Below are positions 24,712 through 31,175 of a DNA stretch of 31,175 nt, one piece after another (positions within the stretch are counted from its first letter, which is position 1; each line of letters opens with the position of its first letter). The DNA comes from SURF-32 sp964648365. Lineage in GTDB: Bacteria > Planctomycetota > Phycisphaerae > UBA1845. The translations under genes were made by a program, and so were the position numbers. The notes under the pieces were generated by a model. The model was not told where the DNA came from, searched no databases, and worked only from the letters and a program-made list of their open reading frames with translations. The DNA lies in the NCBI GenBank assembly GCA_964648365.1, contig CAZYLK010000059.1:1-31175 (forward strand), read 5' to 3'.

Positions 24712-25923
24712 CTATTCCTTCGGACCCGGCGGCGGGCCCGACGGGGACTCATTCGTCGCAGGCGGCGGCGGGGCGGTATCGATGTCGATCTTCCTGACCG
24801 GCTCCTTGAGCAGCTTTCCGACGTACGCCTCCAGCCCCTCGTCCGGATTGATCGCCCGCAGAATGCCCTGCCGATCCACGACGAAGTAATCCGGCAGTTC
24901 GGTCACGCCCAGCATGACGATCACGTCGTTGCCCATCCCTTTGCCGTCGAACACCTGCTGCCAGGGCAGATCCTTCGTGTCCATTGCCTTGGTGAACGCG
25001 AGCGGCACCTTGTCCGCGTTGATGCCCAGGAACGCCAGACCCTCGTCCTTGTACTTCGCGTACAACTTCTTGAGCCCGTCCAGTTCCTCCATGGACTTGT
25101 CGTGCCACGAGGCCCAGCAGTGGACGACCAGCACCTTGCCGTAGTAGTCGGGCGTGCCGGCGGGATTGCCGTCCCGGTCCACCAGGTCGATCGTCAGCGG
25201 CCGCCCGACCGCAATCAGCCGCGACAATTCGCCCATGGCGCGCTTGGTCGCCTCGTGCGTCGGGTATTTCGCATGCAGCCGGGTGATCTGCTGCTGCGCT
25301 TCCTCGATCCGGCCCAGCTTGATCGCATTGCGGATCCAGCTCGCCCACATGACCGGCGCATACTCGCTGTCGGGATAGTCTTCGACGAACGCGCGGTAGC
25401 GTTCCAGCGCGCCGTAGAGCCGCTGCTGCTCGGGCATGTCTTCCACCCGCGAGGCCACGACGAACGCCTGAATGGAGTAGTAGGCCGTCATCACGGCCAG
25501 CTTGCCCTCCGGCTTGGTCGCTTGAATCTCGCGCGTCGTTTGCAGCAGCAGTCCAATCGCATGGTGGTTGACCTGGGAGAGATGGGCGAGCATCTCCATC
25601 TTGAGGATCAGCGCTTCGTCGCGATGGGTCGTCCTGGGGAAGCGACGGAGCAGTTCATCCACCGTGGCAATGATCTGCTCCTTGTGGTCGTTCCCGTGCG
25701 ACGCCAGGTCGCCGGGCAGAAAGTCGGCCCGCGGGTCGTCGCGCATCTTGTCCAGCGCGGCGATGAGCTGCTCCTCGGTCCGGTTCGTGTCCGCACCTGC
25801 TGCCGCGGGCGGCGGAGTTTGAGCCGCGGCCAGGCCGGTTGCAGAAAGCACTACCGCCAGAAAACAGGCGTTCAGGATCGCGCCGCACGGCCGCCGGGCG
25901 TGGGCATCGGATTGATAAGTCAT
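24712..25923 (-). CDS. Exported thioredoxin-fold (TlpA-like) protein lacking the CxxC motif
   Basis: 403 residues from the ATG at 25923, with AGAGG at 25934-25938. The longer frame from 26313 runs through the N gap and is not used. A signal peptide (residues 8-35, LNACFLAVVLSATGLAAAQ) is followed by a helical, TPR-like region (about 50-225) and a TlpA/AhpC-type thioredoxin fold: LTIDLVDRDGNPAGTPDYYGKVLVVHCWASW, then FLGINADK, LGVTELPDYFVVDRQG and the cis-Pro in TELPDY. Where TlpA has WCxxC this protein reads WASWHDKS: both cysteines are replaced (His and Ser), so thiol-disulphide exchange at that site is not possible. A proline-rich tail follows. It may be a binding or structural relative of TlpA. 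Confidence 0.87.
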   Translation of the reverse strand: MTYQSDAHARRPCGAILNACFLAVVLSATGLAAAQTPPPAAAGADTNRTEEQLIAALDKMRDDPRADFLPGDLASHGNDHKEQIIATVDELLRRFPRTTHRDEALILKMEMLAHLSQVNHHAIGLLLQTTREIQATKPEGKLAVMTAYYSIQAFVVASRVEDMPEQQRLYGALERYRAFVEDYPDSEYAPVMWASWIRNAIKLGRIEEAQQQITRLHAKYPTHEATKRAMGELSRLIAVGRPLTIDLVDRDGNPAGTPDYYGKVLVVHCWASWHDKSMEELDGLKKLYAKYKDEGLAFLGINADKVPLAFTKAMDTKDLPWQQVFDGKGMGNDVIVMLGVTELPDYFVVDRQGILRAINPDEGLEAYVGKLLKEPVRKIDIDTAPPPPATNESPSGPPPGPKE

Positions 25924-25968
25924 TGCAATTACACCTCTTGCCAGTATTCGATGACGCCGGGTCTTCCC

Positions 25969-25998
25969 ATTTTTCGGTTGCACAAACTTACCAGTCAA
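25969..25998 (-). promoter_or_regulatory. Possible sigma70-type promoter for the TlpA-like gene
   Basis: On the minus strand TTGACT (25998-25993) and AAAAAT (25974-25969) are separated by 18 bases. The -35 matches 5 of 6 and the -10 4 of 6 consensus positions. It is 46 bases from the start codon. Confidence 0.4.
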
Positions 25999-26246
25999 GT
26001 GGGAAGAGGCCACGAAGGGGGGAGAAGGNNNNNNNNNNNNNNNNNNNNNNNNNNNNNNNNNNNNNNNNNNNNNNNNNNNNNNNNNNNNNNNNNNNNNNNN
26101 NNNNNNNNNNNNNNNNNNNNNNNNNNNNGTGCCTTCCCCTCCCTTGCCCGCCCCGAGCCACCCCTTTAGGATCGCGCTGACTCTGGCGCGAAGCCCGACC
26201 GCCTCCTCCGCGGTCATCAAGAACAACTCCACGCAGGAAGGATGAA
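25999..26246. other. Spacer with 100-N gap (26029-26128) between divergent genes
   Basis: The gap is flanked by a G-rich end (CGAAGGGGGGAGAAGG) and a C-rich start (CCTTCCCCTCCCTTGCCC), so a low-complexity stretch probably caused the break. After the gap, a minus-strand frame reading MTAEEAVGLRARVSAIL is open into the Ns, but nothing supports it as a gene. AGGAAGG at 26235-26241 is the ribosome site of the next gene. Confidence 0.75.
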
Positions 26247-29200
26247 ATGGCGCGCATGAACGCTCTTTTCGCCACGTTGCTGGCCCTGACGGCCGGGTGC
26301 GGCCCGTTTGCATCGTCCAGGTCGATCACCACGGTCCCGGCCGCGACGCTCGTCGGACAGGTCGACGCCCCCCGTCCGCCCGACGACAACGTCGATCTGC
26401 CGCGCTATCCGTCCATCAGCCCGGACGGCGAATGGGTCGTCTTCACCTGGCGCGGCGACCTGTGGAAGGTCTCGTCGCGCGGCGGGCAGGCGGTTCGCCT
26501 CACCACGCATCCGCTGGACGATCTGCGCTCGGCGTGGAGTTGGGACGGCAGCCGGATCGCGTTCGAGTCCGACCGCAACGGCTATCAGAACATCTACCTC
26601 ATGCGGGCCGACGGCACCGACGTGCGGCAGGTGACCGACATCGACGTGACCTGCTCTCTGGACGGATTCGGCGTCGACGAGGCCGGCAACGAGGTCATCA
26701 CTTTCGCCTCGACGCTGGAGGGCGATCTCTACCGCTCGGCCCGGCCGTACATGGTTTCCGTCAACGGCGGCGAGATCCACCGCATCCACGACGCCTTCGG
26801 GCATGATCCGCGAATCCGCCGCGACGGCCGGTTCGTCGCATTCACCCGCGGCGGGGTCGGCTGGACTCGGCGGGACTACCGCGGCGCGGACCGGCTCAAC
26901 ACGTGGGTCTTCGACCGGCAGGACCGCTCGTTCAGGCAGCTTACGCACTGGGACGGGCAGGACGGGCAGGCGAAATGGGTCGGCGACGGGCTGATCTTCA
27001 TGTCCGACCGCGAGACCGGCGTCGTCAACCTGTTCCGCATGGGCGTGGAACGCGGCGACCGCAACGCCGCCCGCCTGACGAACTTCACCGACAACAGCGT
27101 GACCGCGTTCGACGTGTCCGGCGACGGGACGACCGTTGTGATGACGGTCTGGGACAAGCTCTATCGACTCGATCTGACGCAACGCGACGCCGTGCCCGAG
27201 CCGCTCAAGATCAGCGCCAACGAGGACGAGGCGGACAACTACGAAGTCAAGTCGATCAACCGCAGCGTGTCCGAAGCGGCGCTCTCGCCGGACGGCAAGG
27301 TGATGGCGTTCGTGGCGTATGGCGACGTGTACGTGCGCAACCTGGAAGAAAAGAGCACGACCGTGCGCGTCACGCGCGATGAATGGCGGGCGCAGGACAT
27401 TGCCTGGTCGCCGGACGGGTTGAAGCTCTACTTCGTGGACGACCGCGACGGAACGCTCTCCATCCACGCCGCCACCGTCAAGCTGACGCGGGGCGAGATC
27501 AAGGAGGAGTTCGAGAAAGCCACCAACCCTCCGAAGGAGGAGGAAGCCAAGGAGGACGAGAAGAAAGAGGAGGAGCCCAAGAGCGAAGGCGAGGCTGACG
27601 CGAAGCCGGCCGAGGGCGACGCGGCCAAGGAGGCAGGCGCCGCCGGCGAAGGCGAGGCGAAGGAGGGCGACGAGAAGAAGGAAGAGGGCAAGGACGACGA
27701 CAAGGACAAGAAAAAGAAAGAGGAGCTTCCCAAGGAGCTTCAGCCGGATCGCTGGCACGATGCCCTCAAGTTTGACATCACGCCGCTCATCGTCACCGAG
27801 CACAACGACCGCAGCCCGAGTCCGTCACCCGACGGGAAGATGCTCGCGTTCCGCCGTGGCCGCGGCGACCTGATGGTGCTGGACATCGAGGCCGGCACGA
27901 CGCGGGCGCTGGTGACAGGCTGGGATACCGGCCTGAACTGGCGCTGGAGCCCCGACAGCCGCCACGTCGCATACGAACAGAACGACATGAACTTCAACGC
28001 GGACATCTGGATCGTGCCGGCCGACGGCGCGACCCCCGCGGTCAACGTCACGCGGCACCCCGACAACGACGGCAACCCGAGATGGTCCGCGGACGGGAAG
28101 ATCCTCAGCTTCGTGTCTGAGCGCGTCAACGAAGAGTTCGACGTGTGGATGGTCTACCTCGACCGCGACATGGAGGCGATGACGCCGAAGGAGCTCGAAA
28201 AATACTACAAGGACGCGGAAGACGCGGCGAAGAAGCGCAAACCGCTGGAAGTCAAAAAGCCGGAAGAGAAGAAGGAAGACGACGGAAAGGAAGGCGACAA
28301 GCCGCAAGACGCTGACGGCCAGAACGCTGACGCGAAGGAAGGCGACGAGAAGAAAGAGGACGAGAAGGACGCCGACAAGAAGGACGAAGAAAAGGACAAA
28401 GCGCCGCCCTTCACGCCGGAAGACCTCAACGACGCCTGGCTGCGGCTGCGCCGGGTCACCAACTGGAACGGCAACGAGTTCAACAACGAGATCACGCCCG
28501 GCGGCGACCGCTACATCTTTACCGGCAATTACGGCGAGAACGGCCTCTTTTCGATCAAGTGGGACGGCAGCGACCGCAAGGAGCTGACCGGCTCGGCATC
28601 CGTCCAGCACGTCTCGCTGACCGGCGACAAGGTCGTGTTCGTTTCCGGCGGACGGGCCGGCACCGTGCCTCCGGGGGGGGGCAAGGTCGAGTACGTAGAC
28701 CTGACCGACAGCATCCGCATCGACTTGCAGGCCCAGTCGAGCCAGAAGTTTCTCGACGCCGCCCGCACGCTGGGCGAGATGTTCTACCACCCGACGCTGA
28801 AAGACCTCGACTGGTCGGCGCTCACGGCCAGGTACCATGCCCTCGCGCGCAACGCCCGCCGCGCGGACGAGTTCAACTACGTCGCCGGGTTTTTCATCGG
28901 CGAACTCGCCGGGTCGCACCTGGGCATCCGCGCCCCGGACAGCGGCAGCCCGAATCGTGAGTCGCAGGGCCGCCTGGGCACGGTTCACCACCGCGTCGGC
29001 GACGGCTTCGAGATCACCCGGGTCTACAAGCAGGGACCGGCCGACGTCGGCTCCATGGCGCTGAAGCCGGGCGATGTCGTCACGGCCATCGGTCTGGAAC
29101 CATTCTCGCCGACCGACACGATCGAGTCGCGCCTGCGCGGGCGGGTCAACGAGGAGACGATCGTCACCATCCGGCGCACGCTCGACAGCGGCGAGGCGGC

Positions 29201-29876
29201 GGAACTCAACGTGCTGATCACGCCCACCAGCTTCGGCAGCGAGCGCCAACTCAAGTACGAAGACTGGCGGCTGGAGACGGCCGCGAAGGTGGCCGAGTGG
29301 TCCGACGGGAAGATCGGCTACATCCACATCCAGGGCATGAGCCAGCCGTCGCTGGACGTATTCGAGCGCGATCTCTATGCGGCCGCGTCGGACAAGCAGG
29401 GCCTGATCATCGACGTGCGCAACAACGGCGGCGGTTGGACCACCGACCGGCTGCTGTCGTCGATCATGGTCGAGCCGCACGCCTACACCGTTCCCCGCGG
29501 CGCCCCGCACGTGAAGGGTTTTTACCCGCAGGATCGCCTCTTCATTCAACGCTATTCGCTGCCCATCAACCTGATGTGCAACGAAAAGAGCTTCTCCAAC
29601 GCGGAGATCATCTCGCACGCGTTCAAAGCGCTGAAGCGCGGCACGCTGGTGGGCCAGGAAACGCACGGCTCGGTCATCAGCACCGGCGGCACGTCGCTGA
29701 TCGACGGCACCTTCGTCCGCCTCCCCTTCCGCGGCTGGTACCTCATGGACGGCACCGACATGGAAAACCACGGCGCCCGCCCGCACATCATCGTGGACCA
29801 GACCCCCGAAGCCGAATCCCGCGACGACGACGAGCAGTTGCGCGCCGCGGTGGAGGATCTGTTGAAGAGGTTATAA
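26247..29876 (+). CDS. Tricorn protease homologue, S41 family, lipoprotein
   Basis: 1209 residues from the ATG at 26247, with AGGAAGG close upstream. The signal peptide ends in a lipobox LTAGC (Cys18), so it is probably a membrane-anchored lipoprotein rather than cytosolic like archaeal tricorn. PD40/WD40-type propeller blades run from about 50 (ISPDGEWVVFTWRGDLWKVS; SWDGSRIAFESDRNG) to about 830 and are interrupted by two Lys/Glu/Asp-rich disordered inserts (about 424-497 and 650-722). The tricorn C1 region (FLDAARTLGEMFYHPTLKDLDW), a PDZ domain (about 913-992) and the S41 peptidase core follow. The likely nucleophile is Ser1117 in NEKSFSNAE; Glu1173 in DMENHGARPH matches the tricorn tetrad Glu, and His1027 in GYIHI is the likely His. 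It should degrade peptides at the envelope. The TAA stop overlaps a repeat. Confidence 0.94.
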   Translation: MARMNALFATLLALTAGCGPFASSRSITTVPAATLVGQVDAPRPPDDNVDLPRYPSISPDGEWVVFTWRGDLWKVSSRGGQAVRLTTHPLDDLRSAWSWDGSRIAFESDRNGYQNIYLMRADGTDVRQVTDIDVTCSLDGFGVDEAGNEVITFASTLEGDLYRSARPYMVSVNGGEIHRIHDAFGHDPRIRRDGRFVAFTRGGVGWTRRDYRGADRLNTWVFDRQDRSFRQLTHWDGQDGQAKWVGDGLIFMSDRETGVVNLFRMGVERGDRNAARLTNFTDNSVTAFDVSGDGTTVVMTVWDKLYRLDLTQRDAVPEPLKISANEDEADNYEVKSINRSVSEAALSPDGKVMAFVAYGDVYVRNLEEKSTTVRVTRDEWRAQDIAWSPDGLKLYFVDDRDGTLSIHAATVKLTRGEIKEEFEKATNPPKEEEAKEDEKKEEEPKSEGEADAKPAEGDAAKEAGAAGEGEAKEGDEKKEEGKDDDKDKKKKEELPKELQPDRWHDALKFDITPLIVTEHNDRSPSPSPDGKMLAFRRGRGDLMVLDIEAGTTRALVTGWDTGLNWRWSPDSRHVAYEQNDMNFNADIWIVPADGATPAVNVTRHPDNDGNPRWSADGKILSFVSERVNEEFDVWMVYLDRDMEAMTPKELEKYYKDAEDAAKKRKPLEVKKPEEKKEDDGKEGDKPQDADGQNADAKEGDEKKEDEKDADKKDEEKDKAPPFTPEDLNDAWLRLRRVTNWNGNEFNNEITPGGDRYIFTGNYGENGLFSIKWDGSDRKELTGSASVQHVSLTGDKVVFVSGGRAGTVPPGGGKVEYVDLTDSIRIDLQAQSSQKFLDAARTLGEMFYHPTLKDLDWSALTARYHALARNARRADEFNYVAGFFIGELAGSHLGIRAPDSGSPNRESQGRLGTVHHRVGDGFEITRVYKQGPADVGSMALKPGDVVTAIGLEPFSPTDTIESRLRGRVNEETIVTIRRTLDSGEAAELNVLITPTSFGSERQLKYEDWRLETAAKVAEWSDGKIGYIHIQGMSQPSLDVFERDLYAAASDKQGLIIDVRNNGGGWTTDRLLSSIMVEPHAYTVPRGAPHVKGFYPQDRLFIQRYSLPINLMCNEKSFSNAEIISHAFKALKRGTLVGQETHGSVISTGGTSLIDGTFVRLPFRGWYLMDGTDMENHGARPHIIVDQTPEAESRDDDEQLRAAVEDLLKRL

Positions 29877-30183
29877 CCGCAGATGAACGCGGATGAACGC
29901 GGATAGGAGAAGAGAAGAGAAGAGGAATAGAGAAGAAGAAAAAAGAGAGAGAGAGAGAGAACAGACGAAAAGGGACTTGGCAGGAATCGAGGGCTGCCTA
30001 TACGATGGGTCGAGGCTACGCGGCTGGCGAGCAGAGCGCTGCTGAGCGCGCGTCCAAGCATTGCGACGGGCGTCGCCCGGATGTGCCTGGATCGATTGTT
30101 GCCGCACCCTGTCTTCTCTTGTCTCTTCTGCTCTTTTCTTCTCTTCTCTTCTTATCTGCGTTCATCCGCGTTCATCTGTGGTT
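29875..30183. repeat. Long inverted repeat with ATGAACGCGG words and purine/pyrimidine arms
   Basis: The left arm 29875-29922 (AACCGCAGATGAACGCGGAT..., then a GGAGAAGAGAAG purine run) begins inside the TAA stop of the tricorn gene. The right arm 30138-30183 is its reverse complement over 46-48 bases with three mismatches and one indel. The purine run continues rightward to about 29962, including a (GA)n stretch, and is mirrored by CTTCTCTT from 30108. The interior (about 29963-30107) shows no gene. The whole 29877-30234 spacer is non-coding as far as I can see. Confidence 0.88.
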
Positions 30184-30234
30184 CATTCCTCCGGATTCGT
30201 GCGACCGGCGTCATGCCGAACGGTATGAGTGCTT

Positions 30235-31175
30235 ATGAGGAGGCCGCGATCCGGACGACTCGGTGGGTACGTGCGCGCGGGCGCCGGGCTCGCCCTGGCC
30301 GCGTGGCTGGGATGGTATGTCTACGTCTGCCTCACGTCCAAGCCGGCCGGCGTCGATCTGGCGCCGTGGCTGACGGCCGGACCGACCCCCACGGATGACG
30401 CCACCGCGGAGTTTCAGTCACTCTACTTCAAGCTCAGCCCTGGCCGGCACGTCCCGGAGTTCGGCGGTTCGCTGGATCTTGAGGATGCCCTCCGCGGCCC
30501 GTGGACGCCGCAGTCCCGGCCGCACCTGCGGGCGCTGATCGAGTTTCTCGAATTGCCCGAAACCGTGGACACGGTTGCCCGGCTTCATGCCATGACCGGC
30601 AGGCCGCTGCGTGACGGGCCCTTCTGGCTGAACCCCGACATGCTGCTGATGACCGTCCGGTCAGGCCTGCTGTTGATGCCGGCCCATGCCCGCTATGCGC
30701 TGGAACACCGCGGCGACGTTGACGAGTGGCTGCGGTCCATGCAAACGGCGTGCTGGCTCCTGCATGAACTGCGCGGCATCCTGGCCGGAATGGCCGACGA
30801 CATGCAATGGCCCATCCTTGCGGAGATATCTATCGCCGCCGGGGAGTCATCGCTGCCGCCCGACGTAGCCACCGAGATCATTCACACGCTGAAGGAATTT
30901 CCTTCAGCAAGGCAGAAGTGGCAGGAATACGCGCGCGAGGAGCGGCTGACGGATCTGGCCCGGGTGGACTGTTACTACTCGCGCGACGCACGGGGCAACG
31001 GCCGGTTGCTGCTGGGCGCCCGCGTGCCGGACGAGACGTCGATGTACCTGCGGATCTTCGAACCGCGCAGCCGCGCGTGGAATCTGGCGTCCTTCGCCTA
31101 CCACGACCGGCGGACCGTCACCCGAAGGATCAACGCCTACTGGGACAACGCCGAGTCGGCTCTCGATATGCCCTA
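30235..31175 (+). CDS. Membrane-anchored protein of unknown function (3' end outside window)
   Basis: The frame is open from a stop at 30226-30228 to the window end, about 313 codons. The ATG at 30235 gives MRRPRSGRLGGYVRAG and a single membrane segment at about 14-34 (GLALAAWLGWYVYVCL), an N-in signal anchor; a GTG at 30229 would add two residues. The outside part is mainly helical: FKLSPGRHVPEFGGSLDLED, LRALIEFLELPETVD, a Met/Leu-rich segment around 140-150 (MLLMTVRSGLLLMPAHARYALE), and Trp/Tyr/Arg-rich stretches near the break (AWNLASFAYHDRRTVTRRINAYW). I do not recognise the family. Base composition matches the neighbours, and codon structure supports a real gene. The ribosome site is unclear. 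Confidence 0.75.
   Translation, partial: MRRPRSGRLGGYVRAGAGLALAAWLGWYVYVCLTSKPAGVDLAPWLTAGPTPTDDATAEFQSLYFKLSPGRHVPEFGGSLDLEDALRGPWTPQSRPHLRALIEFLELPETVDTVARLHAMTGRPLRDGPFWLNPDMLLMTVRSGLLLMPAHARYALEHRGDVDEWLRSMQTACWLLHELRGILAGMADDMQWPILAEISIAAGESSLPPDVATEIIHTLKEFPSARQKWQEYAREERLTDLARVDCYYSRDARGNGRLLLGARVPDETSMYLRIFEPRSRAWNLASFAYHDRRTVTRRINAYWDNAESALDMP

Noticed and set aside
26129..26220. Minus-strand frame reading MTAEEAVGLRARVSAIL open into the second gap
   Set aside because: About 30 codons before the Ns, no ribosome site or family resemblance; cannot be judged without the gap sequence.
24706..29786. Long frames opposite the TlpA-like and tricorn genes (24706-26169 +, 26217-27803 -, 27825-29786 -)
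   Set aside because: Antisense shadows; the first also runs through the N gap, and the others are dominated by Phe/Leu/Val runs opposite the Lys/Glu inserts.

Overview
This is a GC-rich, gene-dense stretch that most likely comes from a member of the Planctomycetota. That is an inference from gene content: a MoxR / DUF58 / BatA-like / VWA / DUF4175-like cluster, a Ser/Thr kinase fused to a membrane segment and a long TPR array, a lipoprotein-anchored tricorn-type protease with lysine/glutamate-rich inserts, and secreted proteins with charged or Cys-rich tails. Two runs of exactly 100 N (21324-21423 and 26029-26128) mark it as a draft scaffold. There are no rRNA genes, no CRISPR array and no recognisable transposase.

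Layout. 3-10416 (+): the C-terminal part of a MoxR AAA+ ATPase, a DUF58 protein, two large membrane-anchored VWA proteins and a DUF4175-like coiled-coil membrane protein. Together they look like one envelope-associated chaperone/VWA module whose spacers are full of short repeats. 10541-14604 (-): a PLP-dependent threonine/serine dehydratase and the kinase-TPR protein. 14793-15572 (+): a secreted DNRLRE-type protein with a Cys-rich tail, followed by a terminator and a 650-base repeat-bearing spacer. 16223-18871 (+): trpS, an 87-bp tandem repeat, scpA and an overlapping RidA-family gene. 19007-20902 (+): a TPR protein with what reads as a ribosomal protein L9 C-terminal domain between two TPR arrays. 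21067-21150 (+): tRNA-Leu(UAG), followed by a repeat array containing the first gap. 21917-23459 (+): arginase and a small anchored Coa1-like protein. 23635-25923 (-): a secreted beta-sandwich protein and a thioredoxin-fold lipoprotein-like or secreted protein without the active-site cysteines. 26247-29876 (+): the tricorn protease homologue. 30235 to the window end: a partial membrane-anchored protein I do not recognise.

The genes are mostly housekeeping or typical of the phylum. The most unusual features are the TPR-L9C-TPR fusion and the intergenic DNA. The intergenic DNA holds at least ten copies of a hairpin of fixed geometry (CAC + arm, 3-4 base loop, arm + GTGCCAC) whose arms differ between copies yet stay complementary. 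It also holds several families of short phrase-like repeats placed right against start or stop codons. One of these repeats supplies the last codons and the stop of trpS.
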